Assembly (NCBI GenBank): GCA_947561715.1
Contig: OX387197.1
Location: forward strand, 20,658,266 to 20,722,265
DNA from: Ascidia mentula
Taxonomy: Eukaryota; Chordata; Ascidiacea; Phlebobranchia; Ascidiidae
Length of the DNA stretch: 64,000 nucleotides
Direction: 5' to 3'
The notes under the pieces were generated by a model. The model saw only the letters and a list, made by a program, of their open reading frames with translations, did no database searches and was not told where the DNA came from. The position numbers were made by a program, and so were the translations under genes. How positions within the stretch are numbered: the stretch's first letter is position 1; each line of letters begins with the position of its first letter. Below are positions 37,915 through 50,040 of the stretch, piece by piece.

Positions 37915-38114
37915 TTGTTGCAATATTTGTGTGCTAGTTAGTTAATATTCTGTTTTAGCAATGCTATGCAATATACGTTGTTCTCATGAACTAATGCTGT
38001 AATTTCTTATATTAAATTAATGTTTTTTTTCTTTTCATAGGTTTGTTTCGAACAAGTATGTATTTATTTTCTAGGTCTGTACAATAGTTGTTAAACATAG
38101 TGCCTTTGAAAAAA
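37915..38114 (+). promoter_or_regulatory. TYSND1-DDX31 intercistronic region with splice acceptors
   Basis: Within 200 bp there are two strong 3' splice sites: TTTTTTTCTTTTCATAG ending at 38040 and TATTTTCTAG ending at 38074. No matching donor for an upstream exon is evident. Such sites before a start codon fit spliced-leader trans-splicing of the DDX31 message. The alternative is an untranslated first exon whose donor lies in or upstream of TYSND1. Confidence 0.5.
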
Positions 38115-40457
38115 ATGGATGATATTACATTGAATCTTTCTTTAGCACTATCTGTACCGGTGAAGAAACATAAACGACATGTGAAAGGCATTGTTAACAG
38201 AAAAAAACGTATTGAGGCAAGAAGAAAGCTGAAAAAGAGAATTTTAAAATTTGGTGAAATTTCATCAAAAGGCTCAAATGAATCAATTGATATGGAGAAT
38301 GACAACAATGAAAATGGACTGCAGGCAGGTTTAAGTAAAACACAAAACCAGAGAAGTCGCACTCTGAAATCAAAATCAATTTTTTCTGGTAATCCTGACA
38401 TTCCAGAACTTAATCTAACCAAACTTCGACCAGAAACCCACAAAGACAGCAAGTTTTCAGGAGATAAATTTAGCAACATTGATATTCATTCTGGATTAAA
38501 GGCCTACATTGTAGAAAAGATGGAACTTGAGGAAATGACACCTGTTCAATCTCTCACCATCCCTTTGTTATTTGCAGGCCATGATGCATTAATAAGATCA
38601 CAAACAGGTTCTGGCAAAACCTTGGCATATGCTTTGCCTATAATCCAAAGCTTGCAAGCTATCAGGCCTGAGGTAACAAGACAGAATGGTCCATTGGCTA
38701 TCGTCCTCACACCAACTCGGGAACTCACACAACAAAGCTTCGGAGTTTTTCAGCAACTTACACTGCCAATTCGGAGAATAGTTGCTTCATGGTTTGTTGG
38801 TGGAGTAAGTAGAAAGTCAGAAAAGGCCCGGGTTCGTAAAGGCATCAATATATTGGTTTCAACACCTGGTCGATTTGTTGACCATTTGGAAAACACATCC
38901 TGTCTTACCTTAGAGAATGTAAAGTGGTTGGTTTTTGACGAAGCTGACCGTTTGTTGGATATGGGCTTCCAGAAAGACATAAACAGAGTTCTAAAAGAAA
39001 TTAAGACACAGTGCAATGAAAAACCTCAAATTGTGCTTCTTTCGGCGACCTTGAATAAGGGTGTCGAAAATTTGGTTGACTTGGCTCTATCGAACCCAAG
39101 ACGGGTTGACATAAATGAAAAACACTTATCTGACAATAGTAGCATGGCATTTGTTAATCCTTCAACTGGTCTTAAAGTTGAAAAAGTGTCATTACCAGAG
39201 CAACTCAAGCAACGTATTGTTGTGGTACCCACTAAATTGCGGTTGGTTACCCTTTTATCATTCATTATGAAAAAAATGAAATCTTCAAATTTGCTTGTAT
39301 TTCTCTCTTGTCGAGATTCTGTTGAATTTCATTGTCAGCTTCTTAAATACTTTCTTGCAAAAGAAATTCAGTCTGGGATGGAAAAAAAAGTCTTGCAACT
39401 TCATGGTGGAATGATGCAGGCAGAAAGAACAGAAGTAGTAACAAAGTTTAAAAAAAGTAACTACAGTGTATTGTTATGTACAGATGTTGCTGCAAGGGGT
39501 CTGGACTTTCCACATGTTAATTGGGTTGTACAATACACCAGTCCAGGTAGTCCTGCTGACTATATACACCGGGTAGGACGTACTGCACGGGCTGGAAAGA
39601 ACGGAAATGCCATACTTTTTCTTACTCCAGTTGAAGCCCCATATGTTAAGCTTCTTGGCAATTATGACATTGCAGTTGATGAATTAAAGGTGGATGATAT
39701 TTTGGTTGGTTTGCTATCTGCCAATTCAATGAAATATCAAGAAAATCTAAGGTAGCTTGCAGTAAATTTTCTACTGTTTCATTTAAAATGTTACCAGTTT
39801 AAGTTTATACAAATTATGACACATAGTTGTACAATATGTGCACCAATGTAATATGAAGTGTTTACCCTCAAGGTTACAACTGATCCAAGAGAAAGCTGCT
39901 GAAACTCACAGAAAATTGGAAGCATTTGTAAGCGAAAACAAAATTTTAAAGGAATGCGCCTCTAGTGCATTTCTTGCATTTGTGCGGGCATATGCGACTT
40001 ATCCGTCGACTCTCAAGCACATTTTTCATGTCAAAAACCTTCACATTGGACATGTGGCTAAAAGTTTTGCTCTTCAGGTATTTTGGCTTCTCTTGTAATC
40101 ATTATGTTTGCATTTGCATATTAGGTTTATTGATATATTGACAAAAAGGTACTTTACTATAAAACTATGTATAAAACACATTTACAGGATACACCAAATG
40201 ACGCAATCAAGCATCTTCAGAGAACAGTGGGACAGAAAGCTGTGCAACAAATGCAAGAAAAGAAACTCAACAACAAAAGAAAAATGTTGAAGACCAAGCA
40301 AGGGCAAAGTAACACTGGTACAAGAAAGACTTCCAAAGCAAACAGACTGCAAAAGCCATTAAAACGGCATCCTATTGTTGCCAAATTTGATCTCTTGTCC
40401 GAATTTAGCAGTGGCATTGAAGAAATACCATTACCAAAACGTATGAAGTCAAAATAA
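38115..40457 (+). CDS. DDX31: DEAD-box RNA helicase DDX31 (yeast Dbp7 orthologue)
   Basis: Three exons (38115-39751, 39873-40077, 40188-40457) encode 703 residues. Motifs in order: Q motif (MTPVQS), I TGSGKT (164-169), Ia PTRELTQQ, DEAD (275-278), SAT (310-312), GGMMQAERTEV region, DVAARGLDFP, and VI HRVGRTARAG (from 485). The DDX31-specific C-terminal extension follows (AFVRAYATYP, HVKNLHIGHVAKSFAL), then a Lys-rich tail. The protein acts in the nucleolus in 60S ribosomal subunit assembly. The start is the ATG at 38115 (MDDITLNLSLALSVP); the open frame extends nine codons upstream without another ATG. It converges on ZBBX with 23 bp between the stop codons. Confidence 0.95.
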
Positions 40458-40472
40458 ATATGTACCGTGGTG

Positions 40473-40478
40473 AATAAA
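40473..40478 (+). promoter_or_regulatory. Polyadenylation signal of DDX31
   Basis: AATAAA lies 15 bp after the DDX31 stop and 2 bp before the ZBBX stop codon on the other strand. The DDX31 3' UTR therefore must run into ZBBX coding sequence antisense. Confidence 0.6.
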
Positions 40479-40480
40479 AG

Positions 40481-43400
40481 TTAGTCAATACTATTTTCTT
40501 CTGAGTCTGATTCATTATTAAGGTCCCCCATCATAAATTGTTCCATTTGTTCGAAATCATGCAACAAATTTTCCTCTTCTTGCCAAGTAGTACTTTGCAT
40601 TATGGTTGACCCATGACTGTAAGATTGTAAAAAATGAAAATTATTTGTAACATGTAAACCTGAAAATAAGTTTTTTCAACATATGTCCTGTGATGCAAAG
40701 TTTTTTTAAAAAAATTGTGTTATTATAAAAGTCAAAATGACAACACCTGCGTTGATCCACTTCTGGTGATGAAAGTCCTGAGCCAAGTCCTGGGTCATTA
40801 ATAATACCAAGGTCTTCTTCCTCAGATGACCAATCATCAATTAACCGTGAAATCCTGCCATCACTTGTTAAATTTCCTGGAACAGAAACTTTTTTGCACT
40901 GCATAAGCACCACGAATTAAGTAGCCAAACCTTACCTGTTTGTGAAGCTAATTCCCATTCCAATGCATCAAGAGCATTTGCATCTGCCTTTTCTAGTTCA
41001 TCTTGCAGATTACTAGTTTTATCATGGGTTTCTATAATACATAATTTTTTTTGTTAAGTTGAATAAAATGTGTTGGCTGCAAATCACAAGCTTAAACTCA
41101 TACGATTATCCAAAACATTATGAAAAGACAAACATCCTAGAAAAAAAATTAGATTTTTTTATGTAGCACCTTGAAAGAATGGTTCGTTTGTTACTTCATT
41201 TTCTGAGATTACAAGGCTTGATAATGGTTCCCACAACTGAGGTCCTATAAAGGGATGTATCGCGTTCTTTATGTTTTTGATAGTGTAACCAGAGTTTTTA
41301 CCTTTACTGGATGTTATTAGGTCCTTCGGTAAATTTGTGTTGTCATTTTCCAAACACTGCTGTTTAGCTATGTCCGAAAAAAAATCTCCCAAATCATTGT
41401 GGTAAAATGCATCTGGGTTGAGAGGTAAAGTACTGACCACATGCAACAAATCATCATATGATGACTGCACATCTAAAAAAACAAATAAATATTGTTTATT
41501 TACAGTCTTTTGTCGTGGCATTTGCTTGATTGTAAGCTGCGACTTAATAAGGTTTATTATCCTACCGTTTATGTGGCTTACAATTGAGGGCAGTTCATAT
41601 TTTTAATGTGACAGGGATATTTTATTTGCGGCTTTGTTTATTAGGAATTCATCTGTAAGGATATCAGCATAACCCGCAATTTTGAATGACATATACAGTG
41701 ACAATACTTGCTGTACTAAAATTAGTGTATCAAGTAACCACAGTATTTATTGTACGCATATAATGATTTTTTTGCTAAAAGTTGAATTTTTAGATTGCAT
41801 TTCTTATGACTGATACTTACCATTACAAGAAACTTTTATACCACAGGAAGTTTTTGGTCTTGTTTCCTCTTTTACTTGAACTTTGGGATTTTGAACCAAT
41901 TTTCTGTGGAAAACTGCAGATTTTGATCCACTTGGCCTTTTAGGGGTATTTGTTACTTTGGTGGAATTTAGATGTTTTGATGGCTCAGGACTAACAAACT
42001 TCTGTTCATGCTCATCTGACATGCATTCAGGCTTCAATTCAGTGAATGTACATTCTTCAATACTGACACTGAAGAGCAGAAGGAAATAATTCCTGTTCAT
42101 GTCAGTACTGGCAATTAAAATAAGCAAACCTTGAAACTGATGTCTTGGGTTGTGCAACTTCAGTGTCATCCTCAGCTTCATCCACAAAACATCTCACACT
42201 TGATCCTTCATCACATTCCTCATCATTCCAACAATCGTCTATACCCAAGACGATAGAAGTTAACATGCAACTACTCAACACTTAAATTTGATAACAATGA
42301 ACCTGCAGGGAGTTCTGTTATTATACATGGTTGCGGTGTTATGTTCCCCTCCAACATTTCAATCGTTGAAACTGACTCAGACCTTGTCTGTGGTGTAAAC
42401 ATTTCCCTAATTCGATTGTGGTCATCCAACTCTTGTTCTATACACAAACAAAATAATTCAGGTAATCTTCAAGATATACAGCAAGTTGTGAATTTTGTGA
42501 AAGGGAATGTGGTTATTTTATCTTGTTTTGTCACAGTTGTTTATGTGTACACATCAGTTGTTTAACCTGTAAGCCCAACTAAATCTTCTGAAACTTGGTT
42601 ATCTTCATACTTTGCAGGTGTGAGCAGGGGAGGCACTTCACTTGTTCTGTACAAAATCAAATGCATGATACACATTTTCCTATATGCCTTGAGTCAGTGG
42701 TCAAGTTGAGCAGATGCCCAAGCAACGGGGCTGGGCAAAATTATGGTGACAGGGACAAGATTTTTTTATGCAAAACCTCCAAAAAATGCGGCACAATTTT
42801 CATAGGACCTGAGAAAGTTTAAAAAACCTGAAGAAGATGGGACAGAAATATTTGGAAACCACCACCAAGCCGCTTTTAACAAAAATTACCAAAATAAGTT
42901 TTATTTTGTAAATACCTGTGTTTCTTCAGCAGTAACCTTTCCATAAAAGATAATGTTGTAGTCTCGGAAAAGTTTATCTCAATTTCAGTAGGATCAGACT
43001 GAACAGCATGAACTGACATCTCTACAGGAGCGGCATCTGATATTTGATCTGACAAGTTTGCAATATGTTTTTTCTAAAAAGTTACTACATCAATGAAAAA
43101 CAACATTTTTTGTTACATTTTCAAAAAAGATAAAATTTTAACTTGCGACCAAACCTTGACCATGCTTTTGTCTCCATTCAGCAATAGCATTTTTAAATGA
43201 TTGTGCACTTTGTTCTTCATTGAAAGCACCCTAAAAAATTCCCATTAAAAAAAGAATTACTTGAAAGTATTTAGTATATGCATGTTATAAGGCAACCTCA
43301 AGCAGTCTTCCACCCTTTTTCACATCCAAAAAAGTATTTTGCTTAGTGGGTGTTGTTTTTGGACTTTCCTTGGTTGGTGACACCATGACATTTGTCTGTT

Positions 43401-45120
43401 TCAGAACGTTTGTCAGAACACAAGCAATTGTGTGTAATGTATTACTAAGACAAAATGAAACCCACAAAAGCAGCAGTTCAGTATTGCAAAAAACCTGTGG
43501 TCTTTAGTCTGTTTGTTCGATTCAGTACTTGTATGTTAATTATTTACCCTTTGAGGGGACACATTTCCAATGTAGGGGTAGTACACCTCTGAGCCCCAAC
43601 CCTGTTTTGGTTTAAACATTTTACCGTCAATTGCTAGAATTAATCGTTTTCTCCCCCATCTACAATACAAAAAGTAATTATTTATTGGAAAACATTTGTT
43701 AATAGCTATATCATACTTTTTATAGTAAAGACCAATTGACATTGGTTCGATCGCAGCTAAACATGCTAAAGGAAGGTTGCCATTTGGATCACTTTGCATC
43801 TCCATAACCTGCACAGAATGTGTAACATACATTGTTTTTAATCGCGGTGACCAGTGTATGCTGCATGCACCAACAGTTGCTAATTGCACGATTGCCAGTG
43901 ACGCATAATACCAGAAACAGTCTTGCATGTAAGGAAAAAAAATGACAGATTTAAAGAAATAAAATTTGCCTATTTCTGGATAGGATAGAGGACGGCAGCC
44001 TTCAGCTCTGGAGCTGCATGTGGCTCTTTCGACCTGGCCACACAGACATAACAAGTTGATTACAGTAGAACTTGGGTAAATCAGATACAATTTGTCCAAA
44101 AAAATTGTATGGATTAGGCGATTGTTTGTATAGTCTGAACTCTAAAGACATTTGTTTGAAGCCCTTGTTGTGTAGTTACTGGACTGTAACACCTTACAAA
44201 CTGATGACCATAAAGTATTGACTGTATTCAGAGTTTTGCCTAGGATACGCATGGTCTTTCATTCTGCAATAACTGCATAATAATAAGTTTTTAAACACAC
44301 CTCTTCGCTATGGGGCTCCAATGCTACCGATATCCAGGTTTCTTGGTTAACAATTGGTGTAGCTTCTTGCTGCCTGGGTAAGTCCGCAATCAGTGGTTCC
44401 TTGATTTTTAAATTATCTATTAAATCTTGTGTGTGATTTTTTCTTTGCCGGATGTCTGCAATAATTTTTAGAGTGAACACATGAGAGGTGAAAAATTTAC
44501 ATTTATACCTAACGGCTCATCCTTTAAGACCTTTACTTTGGGCTTAACTGGTGCATGTGGCGTTTTTGTTGTTTTTACACTGTGTCCCAAAGTATTTCTG
44601 GCATGTGATTCCAAGTTCACAGCTTTACCGGACTTCCATATGTAGCCTTGACCTCTGCAATAAAAAAAATGAAGTTTCAAACAGTGTTAAAATACCCAAC
44701 GTATATATTATTTTTATTGCATGGCTAACACATCCCATAGTGTAGAATTGTACCAAGTTAATATTGTCGATTGTATGCGGGGCAGAGAATAGTAGGAAAA
44801 AATTACTTTGAAAGGCATTGTCAATATTTTAAAATACATAATAAAGCAATTAATATAATTATTTGTTTTCACCCCCGTTCTTCCTTTTCTTTTTCCATAG
44901 CTTTCTTTAACTGAAGAAGCCTCCATTCCATCTGTTTGTTGTCAATTTCAAGCTTTTTGCTTTCTCGCTTTTTTGCTGAGGCTGTGCTGGGTGATTTATC
45001 CTGAAGTTTTTTTGACACTGGCTTTTTACCAGGAGGAAGGACCATAAAGTCAACGTCTATGTGGTGACTCATTATTAGTGATTTAATCAGATTTTCTTGA
45101 TCTGCATCCAGAAAAAACAT
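40481..45120 (-). CDS. ZBBX: ZBBX-like protein (zinc finger B-box domain-containing), cilia-associated family
   Basis: Many small minus-strand exons carry ZBBX signatures: DFMVLPPGKKP then a coiled coil (MEWRLLQLKKAMEKEKEERG, exon 1), GYIWKSGKAVNL (about 44670-44510), ESPKTTPTKQNTFLDVKKGG, FNEEQSAQSFKNAIAEWR (43150-43230), LSFMERLLLKKHR (about 42915-43075), then acidic low-complexity exons (EQELDDHNRIREMF, DDCWNDEECDEGS, IGPQLWEPL, ALDALEWELASQTG, SDGRISRLIDDWSSEEED). It ends ...EENSID with stop TAA at 40483-40481. ATG may be 45120 or 45072. Vertebrate ZBBX is expressed in ciliated tissue; its molecular role is unknown. I could not place the cysteine-rich B-box itself; 43470-44260 is where it should lie. 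Exon borders are approximate. Confidence 0.8.
43975..44090. mobile_element. hAT-like MITE fragment in a ZBBX intron
   Basis: GACGGCAGCCTTCAGCTCTGG...GCATGTGGCTCTTTCGACC resembles the subterminal sequence of widespread hAT-derived MITEs (glcagccttcggctc...catgtggctcttt type). No full terminal repeat pair was found. It interrupts the place where the B-box exon would be expected. Confidence 0.35.
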
Positions 45121-45495
45121 TTTATTTTTTGAGCAAACTTTTAGCACCAGGGTATAACGTAATTATTGTTTATACACAAATAAATTTACATTTTAGCAAA
45201 TCGTACGTATAATACAGTTGTCTTAAAAATTTTGTACATAACAATAAACAAAACAAGATCGTTTCCAAGCACAACACGCCTTTACTGCAGGGAATTTGAT
45301 TTTTACTACGCATAGCAACAGCGCCCCGTGTGGAAGAAATATTTGTTTGTGGGGCATTTTTACAGCAAAACGAGTTATCGTGAATAACAGCACAATAAAA
45401 TTTGCAAACATACAAATGGGTGCCGGAGACAAAATGTAGAAAACGTTGTTTAAGACCGATTGATTTGAATTGTTTCTTTACACGGTGAGGGGCGT

Positions 45496-46137
45496 TTACG
45501 GATACTTCAATGATGCGAGCAATGAAGCAAAACCTCCAAAAAGACTAAAAATTGCTCCAATCCAAACTAGAATGAAAGAATAGCCGAATGCAACTCCTGG
45601 TTTAAGTTTATATTCAGCAGAAAACACACTTCCAGCAACGATGTTGGATATAGCTGCAAAAAAATAACAACTGAAAGTTATTTTGCAAATTTTTAAACTT
45701 TTTGTTTTACTAACCACAAACAGAAAAAAATACAACACCACTCCAAAGAACCACGATTTCTCGGCGTGGAAAAAATGAAAGTGCACACGATGAAAACATC
45801 AAAATTGCAGAAACACACACAGAAAAAACCATGAATCCTCGGACAGTGACAAGGTATTCCAAGACATCTTGTAAAAGAAACTCAATATTAATACTGATAC
45901 GATATTAAACGGGTGTCCATTTATTCTCTTACCTTGAAGGGGCTGACATGAACCCGTTGATAAACAAAACTGCCATAAGCCTACTTGTACGTCAGCGCTG
46001 ACGGCCCAGGACGAGGTAAGTAGTGAAACAAATCCAAAGGTTGTAACTACAAATGCTGCCATCAAAACGGCAATAATCGCACTCTTGTTGTCATTTGCAC
46101 GTTTAGGCCCAGTTAACGGCGCCTCTTCGATGTCCAT
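45496..46137 (-). CDS. Claudin/PMP22-superfamily four-span membrane protein
   Basis: Three exons (46137-45933, 45867-45715, 45653-45496) join in phase and give 171 residues. Four hydrophobic spans are visible: IIAVLMAAFVVTTFGFVSLL, FMVFSVCVSAILMF, VVLWSGVVFF into the next exon, and FILVWIGAIFSLFGGFASLL. The first outer loop carries the claudin signature W...GLW..C........C (SSWAVSADVQVGLWQFC LSTGSC). It is shorter than typical claudins (about 210 residues), nearer to PMP22/TMEM47-like members, so a junction role is possible but not shown. An upstream in-frame ATG at 46209 would add 24 residues. MDIEEAPLTG is preferred because the short cytoplasmic N-terminus fits the family. Confidence 0.8.
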
Positions 46138-46209
46138 CCTTATACGAGTAGGAAATAACACAAAATATCCGCGTAGCAGATGGCCTAGCGTTGTTTTACT
46201 ACTGACCAT

Positions 46210-47074
46210 AGGAATTCCGAACGCTGTTTGAACAATCTTCACAACTGTTTACGTAGAGGGCGTATTCAGGTGGTTGCGCTGAAAGCATGGCATATCGCTT
46301 GCGAAAAAAAACATCTTCGAATACTGTTGTATACAAACTAACAATGAATACTTAATTTTATTACTTAAAATTTCATATTTTACCAAATATGCAACAACGA
46401 AATTTAGGTAGGCTAATTACAGAAACACTAAACATTCTAAAGAAATCACTGTTATAGGCTACAAGCTTGTAGGATGTTAGGTTTTTTGTGGTTGTCGAAT
46501 CATGGTAAAAATCAGACACAATTAAATTTTGAGTGTGGACAAATACGAAGAGTAATTGCTTGGTATATGTCCAACGTATTTCTTGAGCCGTATCTGTTTT
46601 GAAAGCGTGCAATGAAAAAGCTACGTGTAAGGAAATATCACACTTACGTGGTATTGCGAAAAAGTGGCATTAGAAAGTTTGTTATATGGCAACTCGACTG
46701 ACGCAATCGTGAAAAATCGATTTCGCTTGGACGGGCATCCTCAGTTTATGCAAATTCGAATTTGCAAGTAAACACAGAAAGCTGTACGGTAAAACAAATC
46801 CAAGTATAAAATAAATATAAAATGAATCAAAATGAAATAAAACTACTGAAGTTAAAAAGCAAGAAATCCTGTACTGCTTCCCCTATGCATTTTAATTAAT
46901 TTCACAGTATTAAATTGGTGGAATAAAAGCCTTGGCTTCGATGCCAGTGAACAGAGGCCACTCATCTTGATTGGGAGTAAAATAAGATTCTCCTGTTGTT
47001 GTCTCTTTCCGGTGTCGCAATCGTGATTCTATTTTTATCTTGAGTGTGTGAACTTTGTTTGCGGTTTCACAATA
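46210..47074. other. Intergenic, no gene seen
   Basis: This AT-rich stretch has no supported coding frame. It contains the promoter side of the claudin-like gene and ends at the left terminal repeat of the transposon nest. Confidence 0.45.
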
Positions 47075-47330
47075 ATCCGTCTGTTTGCCGTGCCGAGGAA
47101 TTCGGGGTCACACGCAGTTAACCGTGAATTTATTTTTGTGGTCGTGTAGCGTTTGTGGGTCTATCTGGTGAATTGTTTCCTAATGCCTTCACGATGACAT
47201 TACGCGAGAGGCGACGAGATCAACAAACAATTGTGTGTCGATCAGTTGTAAATTGTAAAATTCAGCATTCTTCGTTTTCAGAGTTCTTGAAAAGCACAAA
47301 CATACAAAGACTTTGGTACAACGTGCGTTC
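47075..47330 (+). repeat. Outer inverted repeat A, left arm
   Basis: It matches the reverse complement of 57520-57770 over most of its length with small indels. Divergence is high enough to indicate an old insertion. Confidence 0.75.
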
Positions 47331-47404
47331 TTATTTCGGCGAAATAATATTTTGATTCCACGAAATATATTTCACGCACGAGTGAACACAACTTCAAAGG
47401 ATTT

Positions 47405-47650
47405 ATCTACTGTTTTTTTCTAGTTCCGTCATAAAATCTTACAGTTTTTTTTTTCTTCATGCAAGGTGATAATTGGGGAAGCAATACTTGTAAATTTGGT
47501 ACAAACATAAACAAAGCAGATAGTGGTGTATAGGCAAACATTCGAAACCTTTTCGGTCCATAGGATTTTTTTAAATTTTGCACAGGGCTTGCCTTGAGCA
47601 TGCTGATGAACGTGGTATAAGTTGAAATACCATTTCATTTCAAATTTCAC
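47405..47650 (+). repeat. Inverted repeat B, left arm
   Basis: Blocks CCGTCATAAAATCT, CTTGTAAATTTGGTAC, ACATAAACAAAG and CATCAATATGCTC-type sequence pair with 51270-51510 in inverse orientation. With its partner it brackets the 3.6-kb segment carrying all the minus-strand ORFs. Confidence 0.85.
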
Positions 47651-47950
47651 AGCAAAATGTACTTAAGCGTAGGTCACCGGCTGTGACGGCATAGAGGCCA
47701 TTGCCCGCGTACAGCTTAGCGACAAAATGTAAACATATTGTTTTATTCTGAAATTTGTCACAAAAAACACAAGTGATAATTTAGTGCACATGCGTGGATG
47801 TGTTCTTATACACTGGTTTAGAACCATTTTGTAGCCAGGGATCCCCTTCTAAAAAACTCTTGTTTATTAAAATGAACGGGGAAACAAAAAATATACACAA
47901 GAAGAAGGCTGGCAAATTTAATTGTGCCCTTTTTGAACAAAACCCGATGG

Positions 47951-48642
47951 TTAAGAACCGACCCTTCTACACGTTTCCTCGTATGTACTGCTACTCATAC
48001 TCATTAAATAGCAAATGATGGCCTCAAAGTACAAAACGTTGTTCAGGAAAAAATTCACATCCAGTACTTTGTCAATCAACATTTCACTCAACATGCTTCG
48101 TTCCACAATCATCCGTGGTTTCAAAAATGATTCACGGAAAACCTGACTACCAACAAGTCGTTGACGCACTAGACGTCGACAAAATGAGTATTCAACAAAT
48201 CGCATCATGTTGTTCATTTCGTCTTGGGAGATTTTGAGATGTAAAAAATTGTTATTATAGTTTATCAACACGTTTTTCTTTCCGTGGTAATATAAACATA
48301 TGCGGTAACATTCCGGTAAATCTTTTACTAGCTTAAATGATTTTGACAAATCCCATTAATATGTTTATAAACGAAGTTATATGATTGTTTTATTGCGGGG
48401 GTCAATTTCGTAACATCTGAAATTACAATACTTCGTCCATCAATGTATTGTTCAAGAAGAAAATTTCTGTGTATAATGCGATCTGCAGATTTCGCTACTG
48501 CCTCGTTAAAACGGCGTGGTTTGCGATGGACAACAATCTTTGGCTGAGGTGAAATGGGAGACGGAATATCGGACTTTACTTTCTTATTATAATAAATCCA
48601 ACTACCAGTAAATATCGTTTCTTTAACGCTTTTCCATGTCAC
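47951..48642 (-). pseudogene. Decayed transposon ORFs downstream of the USP-like segment
   Basis: Two overlapping minus-strand frames (48642-48328 and 48349-47951) have coding-like composition (RKPRRFNEAVAKSADRIIHR; MRFVEYSFCRRLVRQRLVGS). They are probably one gene split by a frameshift near 48340. No family is recognised. They end about 300 bp inside repeat B. Confidence 0.35.
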
Positions 48643-48760
48643 ATATTTACTATGTCGTCATTGTATTCAGTCAATTTTTTTTGAGAAAGTTTATGCGCCA
48701 AATTTTGACCCTAGTTAACAGCAGTTCCTATGTGATCAAGTACAGACACGAGCCTAAACA

Positions 48761-49297
48761 TCAATCTATTTGAAACAGGCAAAAATTCATCTGGGTTAAT
48801 CCGTAACTACTTTCTTTGCCGCCTACATTTCTAAAAACTGCAATGCAGTGGCTAATGGCAACGTTGTGAAACTGAGTTTCACAATATATACTGAGATGGA
48901 CGTTGTCCGGGATGTGATCGAACAACGGCAACGTCAGTACAGATTGGTCGTTCTCAAATTTCTCCTCGTTGCCAAATGTCTTTTGCTGTATTATAATTAA
49001 ACGAGGAATATAGACCACAACTATTAAAAAAAAATGAAAAAGCATTAAAAATTCAAAAGGGTCCTGCTGCTGACATAACTTAAAATTAAGGAGACAACAA
49101 ACGTCTTTAACCAACTGCAAGTATGACGTGGAATCGACAAGTTTATGAGCTAGGTGACAAAGAAATTGGCCATTTTTGCCTTTTAGGACAGTTTGTTTTG
49201 GAAAAATACAAGTGTTATCTAACAAACATTGGACAGCTTGCAACACGGATTGTAACCAACAGTTGTTGTATAAATTAGGAAAACCGGGCAAAATCAA
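48761..49297 (-). pseudogene. Ubiquitin-specific-protease-like (C19) transposon ORF fragment
   Basis: This 178-codon frame has no ATG at its head. It contains GFPNLYNNCWLQSVLQAV, the C19 Cys-box pattern (normally G.xNLGNTCYLNSxLQ), and later QQQDPFEFL, matching the QQDAxEFL box. The nucleophile Cys is kept (NNCW). The His box is absent before the stop. It is unusual cargo for a DNA transposon, either captured from a host USP gene or an element-specific protease. Confidence 0.55.
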
Positions 49298-49309
49298 GAA
49301 TTTAGTTTA

Positions 49310-50040
49310 TCACTGCAACTTATCGATTCCTGAACAAGCGCAAACACAATCCAAATGCGATATCGCGCAACGTCGAACTGAATTCGATTTAAGAGAAACA
49401 TCATGACCGTTAATTGAAATTAAAATCGGAGACGTAAGTTCCTTGCGCTGATTTCTGGCAGAATCGTAGAAAACAAATTCATTCTTAAAATGTTTTAACC
49501 ACAAAACCACAAAATGGTCTTCAAAAAGTAAAGGAATAAAAGCGTGCTTACACAGCCGTTCATTACAAAACAAGCTTTGAAATACCCTGCGAATAATTTT
49601 GAACGCTTTGCCACGCAAAACTTGATTTTGTTTTGGACAGGTTGTTACAAATGTCATTATCGGGGTGCACTCAAGTGTTAACATTGGTTGTGGAGATTTT
49701 CGTTTTCGTATTTTTAACGTTTACATATGATTTCCAATGAGTAAAAGCTGGTTTTGTTTCTTTTCCTCTTTTTAAAACTTTGACACCACAACCAATGTAC
49801 GTTTAGCTGTTTTGGGGGATTTTTCGGTTTTCCGCGAAAGTGCAATAACGAATCGGCAAAGATTTTTTGTAAAACTTTAATAGCATCATAGTATTTCTAA
49901 GCAAAATCGTCTATTCGAGCTATTCACTTTCCATCAATGTTTCGTTTTAAATCTCGAAAATGTACAATAAATCCTTGAGTTTTGTTGTTGTGAAGGATTG
50001 TTTGGTGGAGACAACTCTTTATCACATTGAGGAAGTTGGT
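49310..50040 (-). pseudogene. Protease-like (C48/Ulp1-type) transposon ORF, broken
   Basis: From 50040 a coding-like stretch (NFLNVIKSCLHQTI, YYDAIKVLQKIFADSLL) runs through at least one stop and a frame change. It leads into a clean 124-codon frame at 49684-49310 with HAFIPLLFEDHFVVLWL...EFVFYDS. That pattern (FIP....HFVVLW and YDS) resembles the His-Asp part of Ulp1/adenain-like cysteine proteases. The catalytic Gln/Cys block is not clear. Such proteases occur in several large DNA transposon groups. Confidence 0.45.

Noticed and set aside
43536-44099. 187-codon minus-strand frame inside the ZBBX locus
   Set aside because: It runs through a hAT-like fragment and several possible splice sites. 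Only a small part (43560-43660) looks protein-like, and no family fits.
44869-45147. GTG-started frame giving a longer ZBBX N-terminus
   Set aside because: Codon 45147 is GTG and not an ATG. The first usable ATG is 45120 (or 45072).
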